Assembly (NCBI RefSeq): GCF_011806455.1
Contig: NZ_JAATOT010000004.1
Coordinates: 248,001-312,000 of the forward strand
Length of the DNA: 64,000 nucleotides
Origin: Celeribacter sp. HF31
GTDB lineage: Bacteria; Pseudomonadota; Alphaproteobacteria; Rhodobacterales; Rhodobacteraceae
Direction: 5' to 3'
Part shown: piece by piece, positions 9,192 through 17,897 of the stretch
Layout: each line of letters starts with the position of its first letter
Numbering within the stretch: the first letter of the stretch is position 1
Notes under the pieces: generated by a model
Database searches by the model: none
What the model saw: the letters and a program-made list of their open reading frames with translations, nothing else
Told to the model about the DNA's origin: nothing
Made by a program: the position numbers and the translations under genes

Positions 9192-10106
9192 TTACTGGGC
9201 GATGAAAGATTGATAAATTTCGTTCATTTTCGCGGTCAACGGACCGGGTTTTCCTGTTCCGATCGGACGCCCATCAATCGTCGCGACGGGCGTGATCCCT
9301 CCGAGAGTGCCGGTCACGAAGGCTTCGTCGGCGGAATAGACTTCGGCGAGTGTGAACGGCTTCTCGTGGACAACGAACCCAGCATCTTTCCAAAGCTTGA
9401 TGGCCTTCTTGCGGGTGATGCCGTTGAAACAGCATTGCCCGTCAGAGGTCCAAAGTTCATTGCCACGGAAGATGAAGAAATTCGTCGAGTTGCAGGATGC
9501 GACAAAGCCGCGATTGTCCAGCATAAGCGCCTCGTCAGCCCCCATGTTGATCGCCTGGATCAAGGCCTGGATGAAGTTTAGACGCGAGTGCGAATTAAGG
9601 CGAAGGTCAAACACATCCGGCGTCGAACAACGGATTGTCGAGGTCATCAACGATAGTCCGGACTTCTTGAGTTCCGGGTTCGGTTGTTTCCACTCCGCGA
9701 CAATCACGATGGTTGCCCCGCCAACGATGAAACGCGGATCCTGGTTCGGCGTCGACTTGAGGCCGCGAGAAATCATCATGCGGATATGGACGCCATCTTC
9801 CATCTTGTTGTGGCGCAGACATTTCCAAAGCTCTTCGATGAGTTCAGCCTTGGTGTATCCGATGTCGAGTTGGATCGAGTTTGCGCCTTCAAAAATACGG
9901 TCGATGTGCTCGTCGATGGCAAGAAGTTTGCCGTTAATGAGACGAATGCCTTCCCAGACGCCGTCTCCGAGAACGAAACCGGCGTCGAAGATCGAGACTT
10001 TTGCCTCATCACGCTTAAAGAATTCGCCATTCACATAGATTTCGACGTCATCATTACGAGGGTCCTTCACATAGCTTTGCGAAGAAGAGCTGCTCATCGG
10101 GGTCAT
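9192..10106 (-). CDS. Class IV aminotransferase-fold protein lacking the usual PLP residues
   Basis: 304 residues with the class IV (BCAT/D-amino-acid aminotransferase) layout: IFDAGFVLGDGVWEGIR at 39-55, DEHIDRI at 65-71, SRLNFIQALIQA at 174-185 and GADEALMLD at 189-197. The residue that aligns with the Schiff-base lysine is asparagine (N171 in RLNSHSRLN). The residue aligned with the glutamate that contacts the PLP ring nitrogen is serine (S204 in GFVASCNSTNFF). Annotation pipelines would call it an aminotransferase, but the chemistry is doubtful. Start at 10106 is supported by AAGGA. It sits between the ABC ATPase and ClC genes in one operon. Confidence 0.8.
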   Translation of the reverse strand: MTPMSSSSSQSYVKDPRNDDVEIYVNGEFFKRDEAKVSIFDAGFVLGDGVWEGIRLINGKLLAIDEHIDRIFEGANSIQLDIGYTKAELIEELWKCLRHNKMEDGVHIRMMISRGLKSTPNQDPRFIVGGATIVIVAEWKQPNPELKKSGLSLMTSTIRCSTPDVFDLRLNSHSRLNFIQALIQAINMGADEALMLDNRGFVASCNSTNFFIFRGNELWTSDGQCCFNGITRKKAIKLWKDAGFVVHEKPFTLAEVYSADEAFVTGTLGGITPVATIDGRPIGTGKPGPLTAKMNEIYQSFIAQ

Positions 10107-10130
10107 GATAAATCCTTGGGTTGTCGTTGC

Positions 10131-10904
10131 TCAGAAAGCAAATTCGCTGAAGCGACGCAGGAATTCCTGCGTGCGCGGTTTCTTGGGGTTTTTGAGAACC
10201 TCGTCAGGTGTGCCGACTTCGTGAAAGACGCCATCCGCGAGGAAGATCACCTTGGTTGCGAAGTGGTAGGCAAATCCGAGCTCGTGGGTCACGAGCAGCA
10301 TCGTCCGGCCTTCTTCGGCAAGCTGATTGATGACGCGAAGGACCTCCCCGACGAGCTCGGGATCGAGAGAAGATGTGGGTTCATCGAAGAGAAGAACTTC
10401 CGGTTCCATGGAGAGTGCACGCGCAATCGCAACGCGTTGCTGCTGCCCACCAGAAAGACGCCCCGGCCAAGCATCGTGCTTTTCGGAAAGGCCCACTTTG
10501 GCAAGCTCGCGAACTGCGACGGCATGCGCGTCCTGCTTTGTATAGCCTTTGACCGTGATGAGGCCTTCCATGACGTTTTGCAGCACAGTCATGTGGGGGA
10601 AGAGGTTGAACTGCTGGAACACCATACCAAGGCGTTCGCGCACAGAGCACAACTGCTTTTCCGGGTAGGTTATGCGTCCGTTCTTTTCGACACCGATGCG
10701 CTCGTTATCGACCCAGATTTCCCCCTCGCTGAGGGTTTCCATGAAATTCAGGCAGCGCAAGAATGTCGATTTGCCAGAGCCGGAACCGCCGATGATCGCG
10801 ACGCGCTCGCCCGGCTTGACACTGAAGTCAATGCCCTTGAGCACGTGGTGGTCGGCGAAACTCTTATGAAGTCCTTTGACTTCCAAAATGGGCTGAGTGT
10901 TCAT
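10131..10904 (-). CDS. Polar amino-acid ABC transporter, ATP-binding subunit
   Basis: 257-residue GlnQ/HisP-type ATPase. Walker A is GGSGSGKST (about 39-47), the signature is LSGGQQQRVAIARAL, and Walker B is VLLFDEPTSSLDPE, followed by the switch histidine in LLVTHELGFA. It powers the importer formed with the two permeases and binding protein encoded upstream. 18 bp separate it from the second permease gene. Confidence 0.95.
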   Translation of the reverse strand: MNTQPILEVKGLHKSFADHHVLKGIDFSVKPGERVAIIGGSGSGKSTFLRCLNFMETLSEGEIWVDNERIGVEKNGRITYPEKQLCSVRERLGMVFQQFNLFPHMTVLQNVMEGLITVKGYTKQDAHAVAVRELAKVGLSEKHDAWPGRLSGGQQQRVAIARALSMEPEVLLFDEPTSSLDPELVGEVLRVINQLAEEGRTMLLVTHELGFAYHFATKVIFLADGVFHEVGTPDEVLKNPKKPRTQEFLRRFSEFAF

Positions 10905-10922
10905 TTGTATTCCTTTCCCGGC

Positions 10923-11588
10923 TCAGTTCGACCGTGCCAGATACTTTTCGAGACGTCCGGCAAGGAAAGTGCCGGGATAGATCAGAATGAAGTAGATGAA
11001 GGCGACAGCAGTCAGGATTTCAAACGGTCGATAGTAGGTCGAGGACAGGAGCCGCCCTTGATACATCAGCTCGTGCACCGAGATGACGGAGGCCAGAGAG
11101 GACATCTTGGCGACCTCGATCGTCCGGTTTGTCAGAGCAGGGAGCATGCGCTTGATGACCTGCGGAAGAATGACGCGCCGCATGGCTTGCGCATGAGTCA
11201 TACCGATGGCTTTCGCGCCCTCCATTTGTCCGCGATGGATGGATTTGATCCCTCCGCGGAAGATTTCAGAGGCATAGGCCGAGGTGTTTAGCGTCAAGCC
11301 GAGCATGGCAGCGGCAAACGGGCTGAGCTGCATGCCGATTAGAATCGGGAACGCATAGTAGAACCAGATCAGCTGAATAAGGACCGGCGTATCGCGAAAC
11401 AGTTCGACATAGACGAGAGTGCTGCGCGACAGCCATTTCCGTTCGGACAACCGCGCCTGCGCAATCGCAAATCCGAAGCAAAGCCCCATGATGATGGACG
11501 GGAGCCAGATCTGGATTGTCACCCAGAGGCCGCGAAGCAGAACGATCCAGTTGTCTGTGACAATGGTGAAATCGGGAACGTAGTTCAT
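10923..11588 (-). CDS. Polar amino-acid ABC transporter permease
   Basis: 221 residues, HisM/GlnP type with several membrane segments. The cytoplasmic EAA loop lies around GGIKSIHRGQMEGAKAIGM, with the conserved glycine nearby. It pairs with the permease encoded 9 bp upstream, forming the two-permease pore usual for this importer class. Confidence 0.93.
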   Translation of the reverse strand: MNYVPDFTIVTDNWIVLLRGLWVTIQIWLPSIIMGLCFGFAIAQARLSERKWLSRSTLVYVELFRDTPVLIQLIWFYYAFPILIGMQLSPFAAAMLGLTLNTSAYASEIFRGGIKSIHRGQMEGAKAIGMTHAQAMRRVILPQVIKRMLPALTNRTIEVAKMSSLASVISVHELMYQGRLLSSTYYRPFEILTAVAFIYFILIYPGTFLAGRLEKYLARSN

Positions 11589-11597
11589 TGTCCGGCC

Positions 11598-12263
11598 TCA
11601 CTGATATGCGGTTAGTCGGGTTTCAGCCATACGCGCGAGTTGGCTCGCCGTGACCAGAAGCACGAGATACATGAGCGCGATGGTCGTATAGACTTCGAGC
11701 GGACGGAAGGTTTCGGAATTCACGAGCATCGCCTGATAGAGCAAGTCCGCATACGCGAGGGTAGACGCCAGAGCGGTGGTCTTGAGAAGCTCGAAACTGC
11801 GTTCGATGAACGGGGGGACCATTCGCGAAATCGCTTGAGGTACAATGACACGCGTCATCAACGCCGAATGGGTCATCCCAAGTGCCTTGCCTCCTTCCCA
11901 TTGACCACGCTCGATCGAGACAATCCCACCGCGAAACACTTCCGCGTAGAACGCACCGGATTGGGTCGAAAGCGCGAGCACCGCCGCCACGTAGGGATTG
12001 AGGCTGATCGCGAGCAGAACCGGCAAAGCATAGAAGAACCAGAAGAAGTGCACGATGGGCGGTGTATTGCGGTAGAACTCGATGAACACGGCGGCGGGCC
12101 ATGCGAGCCATTTGCGTGGCGAAAGGCGCATCATGACGAGAACAAGGCCGACAATGATGCCGAGCACAATCGAAACCATTGCGATTTTGACGGTATTAAG
12201 CAGGCCAAGCGCAAGCATGTCGAAGCGCGACAACACCGGCCCGAAGTCCCAGGAATAGTCCAT
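11598..12263 (-). CDS. Polar amino-acid ABC transporter permease
   Basis: 221 residues of the HisQ/GlnP family. The EAA loop is FRGGIVSIERGQWEGGKALG. It has the same length as, and clear resemblance to, its partner permease, suggesting an old duplication. Its start follows a strong hairpin after the binding-protein gene, so expression of the membrane subunits is probably lower than that of the binding protein. Confidence 0.93.
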   Translation of the reverse strand: MDYSWDFGPVLSRFDMLALGLLNTVKIAMVSIVLGIIVGLVLVMMRLSPRKWLAWPAAVFIEFYRNTPPIVHFFWFFYALPVLLAISLNPYVAAVLALSTQSGAFYAEVFRGGIVSIERGQWEGGKALGMTHSALMTRVIVPQAISRMVPPFIERSFELLKTTALASTLAYADLLYQAMLVNSETFRPLEVYTTIALMYLVLLVTASQLARMAETRLTAYQ

Positions 12264-12291
12264 ATGACGATTTCCGATTTAGCGTGAAAGG

Positions 12292-12329
12292 TTGGAGACC
12301 TGGCACAAGGGGAAAAGCCAGGTCTCCAA
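12292..12329 (-). terminator. Intra-operon hairpin between binding-protein and permease genes
   Basis: A perfect 13-bp stem (TTGGAGACCTGGC with GCCAGGTCTCCAA) encloses a 12-base loop in the 72 bp gap. No long T tract follows. This position is typical of RNA-stabilising or partially terminating hairpins that raise binding-protein levels above those of the permeases. Confidence 0.75.
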
Positions 12330-12335
12330 ATCGGC

Positions 12336-13160
12336 TTACCAGTTCTCTTTTTCGAGGCCCGGAATGCCGGTCGGATCGATGTTCTTGCTGGAGAGGTAAC
12401 CCGTGAACAGTTCGTTCGGGACACCTGCTTCATAGAAATCGGTGATCGTGGTGTTCACCCAATCCTTGAAGGCGCCATCCTCTTCCTTACGCATGCCAGC
12501 CGAAGTGGCGACCGGGTTGACCGGTTCGGGCAGAGCGACTTTGCCCAGCTTCAGGCGAGAGTATTGAACGACAAGCGCAGGGTGGAATTGCACGACAGCA
12601 TCCACGCGTCCCGCGGCGAAGGCCGCGATCGCTTCGTCGTTGGAGGAGAAGCGGTTGATCTGCGCTTCGGACATCATTTCGGTAATGTTCTTGTCCAGCG
12701 ACGTGCCGAGTGTGACGCCGATACGGGTATCAGGCGTGTCGAGCACGTCCCACGAGCTCACATCGACGTCTTCGCGGACAAGAGCACCCATCGCGTAGTA
12801 GAAAAGCGGCTCTTCGGGGAAATCGATTGCCTTCTTACGCTCTTCGGTGGGGTCGAGAACAAACATAATGTCAAACTGGTTCGCCTGAAGACCCGCGACA
12901 GCGTTCGCCCAACTCGTTTCGACGGGAACAAGCTCTACGCCAAGCTCGGCTGCCATACGCTTGCCCATGGCAACGCCAACGCCGGTCCACACTTCGGTCA
13001 TGGGGTCTTTGTAGAACCACGGCTCGGCAGAGGCGACACCGATCCGGAGTTTGCCGGTGTCTTTCACCTGAGCGAGCGTTCCAGTGTCCTGAGCAAAGGC
13101 AGGAATGCCTGCGCTGACTGCAAACGCGGCGGCAGCCGCCAAAAGCGTTCTTCGTTTCAT
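12336..13160 (-). CDS. Periplasmic amino-acid-binding protein of the ABC importer
   Basis: 274 residues from the second of two adjacent ATG codons. AGGAG lies 6 bases before 13160 but only 3 before 13163. The signal peptide has a KRR start, an Ala/Leu core and probable cleavage after AFA (AFAQDTG). The body is a family 3 solute-binding domain (LRIGVASAEPWFYKDP, then DIMFVLDPTEERKKAIDF). It captures the substrate and delivers it to the two permeases. The ligand pocket cannot be assigned by eye. The neighbouring imine reductase and aminotransferase-like genes hint at an amino or imino acid. Confidence 0.93.
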   Translation of the reverse strand: MKRRTLLAAAAAFAVSAGIPAFAQDTGTLAQVKDTGKLRIGVASAEPWFYKDPMTEVWTGVGVAMGKRMAAELGVELVPVETSWANAVAGLQANQFDIMFVLDPTEERKKAIDFPEEPLFYYAMGALVREDVDVSSWDVLDTPDTRIGVTLGTSLDKNITEMMSEAQINRFSSNDEAIAAFAAGRVDAVVQFHPALVVQYSRLKLGKVALPEPVNPVATSAGMRKEEDGAFKDWVNTTITDFYEAGVPNELFTGYLSSKNIDPTGIPGLEKENW

Positions 13161-13185
13161 CATTCTCTCCTGTTGGGTTTGGAAT

Positions 13186-13851
13186 TTATGCCGTTTGCGT
13201 TTCGACAAAGGCTTTTGTTGTTTCGAGACCGCGCCGCATGTGGCTTTGAATCTCGTTTCTCATCTCCTCGATGCTGTTTCCCAGCGCGAGGCGAATATAG
13301 TCATCATGGCTTTCCCGTTTCGGGCCTGTGATACCATGGGCGCGGTGGTGGGCTGCCCAGTAGAGCTGCAGGCGCCCACGGATCCCCATCCAGCTCGACA
13401 GGAGAATTTTGTTACCGCTGAGTTCGTATACCAGGCCGTGAAGGTCGAGTTCTGCATCGATTGCCTTGACGTCATCGCCCCCATCTACAGCTTTAAGAAG
13501 CGCTTGATGGCGTGCTTTCAGTTCCGCTTCGAACGGCGGTCCACGGCGGTCCCAGATTTGCTCGAAAGCGAAGATTTCGAGACAAATACGCATGGAATAG
13601 ATGTCGTTGATGTCATCGGTCGAGAGTTCGAGGACGCGTGTGCCTGTGTAGGGTTTCGAGACAAGCAAGCCCTCGTCGATGAGCTGTCGCATGGCTTCAC
13701 GCAGCGGCGCACGACTGACGCCGAAGCGAAGCGCGAGCGCCGTTTCTGTAATGGCGTCGCCAGGAGCGAACTCGCCGGAGAGAATGGATGAACGCAATTC
13801 GTTGCAGATTTGCGCACCCATTGTCTCTCGTTTGATCGCGTTGCTCTTCAT
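13186..13851 (-). CDS. GntR-family regulator with FCD ligand domain
   Basis: 221 residues: a winged helix (GDAITETALALRFGVSRAPLREAMRQL region, about 34-63) and an all-helical FCD effector domain with metal-site candidates D/H/H/H. It is the first gene of the uptake operon and lies 25 bp before the binding-protein gene. Two copies of a perfect palindrome lie just upstream. They are most simply explained as its operators, so it would repress its own operon until an amino acid or derivative is bound. Confidence 0.9.
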   Translation of the reverse strand: MKSNAIKRETMGAQICNELRSSILSGEFAPGDAITETALALRFGVSRAPLREAMRQLIDEGLLVSKPYTGTRVLELSTDDINDIYSMRICLEIFAFEQIWDRRGPPFEAELKARHQALLKAVDGGDDVKAIDAELDLHGLVYELSGNKILLSSWMGIRGRLQLYWAAHHRAHGITGPKRESHDDYIRLALGNSIEEMRNEIQSHMRRGLETTKAFVETQTA

Positions 13852-13878
13852 GGTCAGACGCCCTCACACTTGATTGCC

Positions 13879-13892
13879 GATTGTCGACAATC
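13879..13892. promoter_or_regulatory. Palindromic operator candidate 1 for the FCD-GntR regulator
   Basis: GATTGTCGACAATC is a perfect 14-bp palindrome 28 bp upstream of the regulator start. A second copy lies 48 bp away, centre to centre. Dyads of this form are typical of FadR/VanR-type GntR proteins. Assignment to the adjacent regulator is inference. Confidence 0.7.
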
Positions 13893-13927
13893 ATAACGCG
13901 CCTCGACGCATTGCTGGCAACACCCAT

Positions 13928-13939
13928 ATTGTCGACAAT
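13928..13939. promoter_or_regulatory. Palindromic operator candidate 2 for the FCD-GntR regulator
   Basis: ATTGTCGACAAT repeats the core of the first palindrome exactly, with one flanking base also shared. Two copies in 61 bp in front of the regulator argue for specific binding, possibly with DNA looping over the promoter. Confidence 0.68.
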
Positions 13940-14416
13940 CGATTATCTTTACTTCAACATGAAGGATTGGCGAGAAATGCGCCATTTTTGCACAGCAATT
14001 AATCACCATTTACATCAAAACGGCCTTTATCCCCCGTCATCAGAGCGAGGAAACCTGCAAACAACCACAAAATCCCGCCAGGAAACGATTCGAGACGAGG
14101 AACTCCGTTGGAAGGTTTTTCAGGTCTCAGCATGGGACTGGAGCTCAGGACGGGTGGCCGAGGAGGCTCTGAACCCGAGCCGCAGCAGAAACGTATTGTC
14201 CGCATATGGGCTTATGCTGCGACACACTCGAACGTCGCAGTTGGGCTGGGACCGGCCATCTGCCGCGCCTTGCACGAATGTCGGCTCCGGGTCGTATGCG
14301 GCCATCCGTCATTTTGGGCGGGTAGCCATTCTATTGCTCTTAGGGTGAAAGTCGGCTTTCTGCGTGAGCGCTCCGTCGCAAATACCATCATTCACATTTG
14401 CAAGAGTTGCTGGCAT
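13940..14416 (+). other. Gene-free stretch upstream of the DUF2946-like gene
   Basis: Beyond the two palindromes this region holds no reading frame that I can tie to a family. Frames running through it on both strands have poor coding character. It presumably carries the promoter of the short periplasmic protein that follows, but I see no clear metal-regulator box. Confidence 0.4.
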
Positions 14417-14782
14417 ATGAAGTGGATGACTGTTCGGACCTCGACCATCTTCGCTTTGCTGCTTGGCTTCGGCCTCGCGGTGACGAGCGTTGTATCGGCG
14501 ACCCATATGGCCCCCAACAGAACCGGCAATGCCCAGGCCGTCTATGCGATGGTCTTCGGATTAGAAGCGGAAGATTTCTGTGGTAGCGATGCGGGGCATG
14601 GTGGGCACGCGCACAATTGTCCGTTCTGCCACGCTCTCCCTAACGCGCCGCAATTGAACGCGCCTGACCTGTGCCTGGCATTCCGGCCGCATGAACAGTG
14701 GCGACAGATAGAGCCACTGCGACGTGCAGCCTCGGCGCGCAACATCAATCATTCCACAAGGGCCCCTCCGCGGATCGCCTGA
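14417..14782 (+). CDS. DUF2946-like small exported protein
   Basis: About 121 residues from the ATG at 14417. A second ATG at 14426 is also possible, and neither has a strong ribosome site. A single N-terminal hydrophobic segment (STIFALLLGFGLAVTSVV) acts as signal or anchor. The mature part has a His-rich patch followed by HNCPFCHAL. The CPxC arrangement with nearby histidines is characteristic of DUF2946 proteins, which sit next to copper- or iron-related TonB receptors and PepSY proteins. Here a broken PepSY gene follows directly. A second member of the family occurs at 40870-41283. Confidence 0.6.
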   Translation: MKWMTVRTSTIFALLLGFGLAVTSVVSATHMAPNRTGNAQAVYAMVFGLEAEDFCGSDAGHGGHAHNCPFCHALPNAPQLNAPDLCLAFRPHEQWRQIEPLRRAASARNINHSTRAPPRIA

Positions 14783-14872
14783 TTGGCAAAGATTAGACGG
14801 CCCTGTCGCCTGGCGCGCAGGGCAAATCCCATGCCCGTTCCCGCCCAAGAGGCGGAACTAAGGAATGTTCAA

Positions 14873-16292
14873 ATGACTGACACACCAAATCGTGCAGCAG
14901 GCGCTGCACTCTATCGCGCCGTCTGGCGTTGGCACTTCATCGCGGGGCATATCGTCCTGCCTTTCGTTCTGATCCTGGCCGTGACAGGCGCAATCTATCT
15001 CTTCAAGGACGAGATCAACAACACCGTGCACCGGAACCTGCGCTTCGTGGAGGCCCAATCTGTGGCCCTGTCCGCCTCGCAGATCACCGGAGCCGCGCTG
15101 GCTGCCCATCCCGGCACGCTTCGCGCCTACACTCCTGCTTCTGCCCCGGATCGCAGCGCCGAGGTCGACATCGTCGGTGAGGATGGGCTGCGCAACACGA
15201 TCTACGTCGAACCCTACGACGGGCGCGTGCTGGGCACGCTCTGGGACGGCGGCGCGGCTGGCAGCCCAATGATGTATGTCGTGCGCAAGCTCCATTCTCT
15301 GGAATACGTCGGCTGGTTCGGCAACCGCCTGATTGAGGCGGCGGCGGGCTGGATGGTCCTTTTGGTGGCCAGCGGCATCTACCTGTGGCTTCCGCGTGGC
15401 CGCAAGACCGTGGGGACGCTACGTATAAAGGCCTCTCGGGGACGTCCCTGGTGGCGTGACCTGCATGCGGTCACCGGGATCTACACCGGGATCTACACCG
15501 GGGGCTTCATCGTCTTTCTTGCCATGACGGGTCTGCCTTGGTCCGGCGTCTGGGGGGCGAAATTCTATGACACCGCCTACGCGCTTGGGCTCGGAATGCC
15601 CGATGGTTACTGGTCCAAGACACCTCAATCCGAGGTTCCCACACAGGACGTGGTAGATCGCGCGCCCTGGATCATGGAGCGCCACACGATCCCGTCTTCG
15701 CAGCCCCCTGAGGGTGGCGCTCATGCAGGCCATGGCGAACATGCGACGACATCCTCCACGCCGGAGGGCATCGAGTCCGCTCCTCGACACAGTGGTCGCC
15801 ACGGTCGAGCGACTGGGCATCGTGCCGGGTTATGCCATCAATGTGCCGACCACGCCGACCGGGGTCTTCACGGCTTCCGTATATCCTGACGACATCACTT
15901 TTGAGCGGGTTATCCACCATGATCGCTACACGGGAGAAGTGCTCTACGACGCGGGTCTCGAAGACCTGGGCACTCTGGGTCGCTGGGCGGAATGGGGCAT
16001 CTCGGTCCATATGGGCCAGGAATGGGGCCTTCTGAACCAGATCGTCCTGCTGCTCGCCTGTCTCGCTATGGTCATGCTTTGCGTGTCAGCGGCAACCATG
16101 TGGTGGAAACGTCGCCCCTCCGGTGCCTTGGGTATTCCGACCGTTCCGACCGATTGGCGCATTCCCCGGACTTTGCTCGGGATGGCCGTTGTGGCGGGGA
16201 TCTTCTTCCCGCTGGTGGGGCTGTCGATGTTGCTTCTGCTGGGGATTGAGTTGGTCGCTCATATGATCGGACGTCGCAGAAAGTTCGCATGA
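14873..16292 (+). pseudogene. PepSY-domain iron-regulated membrane protein, frameshifted
   Basis: The protein starts at 14873 (AAGGA, 8-base spacing). The first reading frame encodes a PepSY-associated membrane protein: a helix after WRWHFIAGHIVLPF, a periplasmic PepSY region and GLPWSGVWGAKFYDTAY. After about residue 302 the frame is lost. The remainder (DTVVATVERLGIVPGYAIN and two C-terminal helices, to 16292) lies in another frame. Removing one base near 15781-15783 (gctcctcgac) restores SALDTVVATVERLG, so a single-base insertion is the simplest cause. Such proteins are thought to reduce or strip metal chelates at the inner membrane. Unless this is a sequencing error, the gene is inactive. 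Confidence 0.8.
15476..15499 (+). repeat. 12-bp tandem duplication inside the PepSY gene
   Basis: GGGATCTACACC occurs twice head to tail, duplicating four residues (GIYT) in frame within the segment that normally reads once before GGFIVFLAMTG. It lies about 290 bp upstream of the frameshift in the same gene, which suggests relaxed selection or slippage. Confidence 0.85.
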
Positions 16293-16480
16293 GACCCAGT
16301 GTACGATGGGGCACAGACAATAGATACTTTAAGAGGCGCCGGTGCTGGCCCCTCTATTTATCTGCCAGGGACAGTCACCAAAGGGCAAGAGCGGACTTTC
16401 GCCATTAACAATCACGAACGACCGTTTTGAGCCGAAGGCGTCGATTGAGGGCCGCCTGAAAGCGTATCGACTGAAATTTT

Positions 16481-17173
16481 TTAACCCGCTCCTATGACAT
16501 TGGCGATATCGACCGTGCCGAAGACGCGACCAGAGGGCGACCCTGTCAGCGAGCCTCCGGGCGGTTCTTCGGAGACGCCCAGAGTGAGCGTCCCGCGCAC
16601 CGCAGCGATGTCCGGCGGCAGCGGCAATCTGATGCTTTCGCCCGCAGGCCACAGGCCGACCGACTGGGCCGGTTCATCGGGGCCATGTGCCCAGACCTGA
16701 AGGATGCGCCCCTCGGGAGCGCCGCCCAGGGTCCGGGTCAGGATGACCTCCTGGCGGGATTTGTCGACCACGGCGACGACACGGAAATCCCCGATGTCCG
16801 ATGTGATCTCGGCGGTATAGAGCGGACCCGTCGTGTTCGGGCCACGCAGCGGCGTCAGCGTGAGAACGAGCACAAGCGCCACGGCCACCGCCCCGCTTGT
16901 CAGGGCCTGCCAAACCCCAAGCCGTTTCCAGATGGGGGGCTTCACGGTCTCGGGAAAGAGATCGGCCATCAGCGCGGCCTTGACCGAAAAGGGTGCCGTC
17001 ACGGGCGGCAAATCCGCCATCGTGGACAGGCGTGTTTCCCAGCCCCGCACAAGCCCGGCAAACCCGGGATCGGTCGCGGCGCGGCGTTGCACCCTGTCCC
17101 GTTCGTCGCCCTCAAGCAGATCGAGCGCCAATTCAGCGGCGAGCATCTCATCATCGTCATGGGATTGGGTCAT
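16481..17173 (-). CDS. Anti-sigma factor (RskA/anti-sigma-K type)
   Basis: 230 residues from the ATG at 17173, which overlaps the sigma-factor stop by four bases (ATGA). The N-terminal part (DDEMLAAELALDLLEGDERD) matches the anti-sigma zinc-finger-like helical domain. One transmembrane helix lies near 90-110 (LTSGAVAVALVLVLTL). The outer part (ILQVWAHGPDEPAQSVGLW, LGVSEEPPGGS) is the anti-sigma-K fold. It would hold the ECF sigma factor at the membrane until a periplasmic signal releases it. Confidence 0.88.
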   Translation of the reverse strand: MTQSHDDDEMLAAELALDLLEGDERDRVQRRAATDPGFAGLVRGWETRLSTMADLPPVTAPFSVKAALMADLFPETVKPPIWKRLGVWQALTSGAVAVALVLVLTLTPLRGPNTTGPLYTAEITSDIGDFRVVAVVDKSRQEVILTRTLGGAPEGRILQVWAHGPDEPAQSVGLWPAGESIRLPLPPDIAAVRGTLTLGVSEEPPGGSLTGSPSGRVFGTVDIANVIGAG

Positions 17174-17751
17174 CGGTCCATACACTCCCTTAATGCGATC
17201 AGCCCACGTCGCAGCCATGTGCGCATCGTGTTGAGCGGCACTTTGGCGGCCTCGGCCAGTTCGGCATAGCTTTGCCCGTCGAGATAGGCCCCGGTGATGG
17301 CGGTACGTCGATCCTCGGGCAGGGTGTCGAGACAGGCCACGATGCGCCGGGCGTCCGAGGCGGCGATGGTTGCTTGCTCTGGTGTCTGGCCGGGCGCGGC
17401 CAGCGTGTCTTCGTAATCTCCGACATGGGCGTGACTGCGCCGCGCTCTGAGCCGATCAATCGCCGTGTTGCGGGCAATGGTGATGAGCCATGTCATCGGC
17501 GAATGACCTGTCACGCGGTAGCGTCCGGCGTTCTTCCAGATTTTGATATAGGTGTCGTGCATGGCGTCCTCGGCCGATTGGCGTTCTCTCAAGACACGAA
17601 GCGACACCGCATAAAGTTTCGCGCTGGTCAGATCATAGAGCTCGGCAAGTGCCGCCCGCTCGCCCAGAGAAACACGCGCGATCAGGCCTTCGACCCTGTC
17701 TTGGGGCGGCGGCGTGTTGTCTGCCCTGTCGCCCTCTTTTGCCTCTGTCAC
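17170..17751 (-). CDS. ECF-type RNA polymerase sigma factor
   Basis: 193 residues from a GTG at 17751. GAGG lies 8 bases upstream, and the longer ATG frame adds unconserved sequence. Region 2 (ALAELYDLTSAKLYAVSLRV to MTWLITIARNTAIDRLR) and region 4 (CLDTLPEDRRTAITGAYLDG, YAELAEAAKVPLNTMRTWLRR) are clear. It directs polymerase to its own regulon and is paired with the anti-sigma factor encoded directly downstream. The DUF4394 gene divergent from it is a likely target. Confidence 0.92.
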   Translation of the reverse strand: MTEAKEGDRADNTPPPQDRVEGLIARVSLGERAALAELYDLTSAKLYAVSLRVLRERQSAEDAMHDTYIKIWKNAGRYRVTGHSPMTWLITIARNTAIDRLRARRSHAHVGDYEDTLAAPGQTPEQATIAASDARRIVACLDTLPEDRRTAITGAYLDGQSYAELAEAAKVPLNTMRTWLRRGLIALRECMDR

Positions 17752-17897
17752 TCTGGATACCTCAAAAAAAAATCGACCCGGCTGAAACTCTTTCACGTGG
17801 CCGTCCGTGGTTAAAGGCGATTGACCCGGAAAACTCGGCTCAACGCAAGCCAATACACAGATCGATACATTGGCCAATAGATAGGAAGGAAACCACG

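Noticed and set aside
9684-11291. A 535-codon plus-strand frame opposite the aminotransferase-like and ABC genes
   Set aside because: Antisense to conserved genes with clear motifs on the minus strand. No ribosome site or family match.
14108-14416. An upstream extension of the DUF2946-like frame to 14108
   Set aside because: The extra 103 codons have no coding character. The signal-peptide-like segment starts only after 14417.
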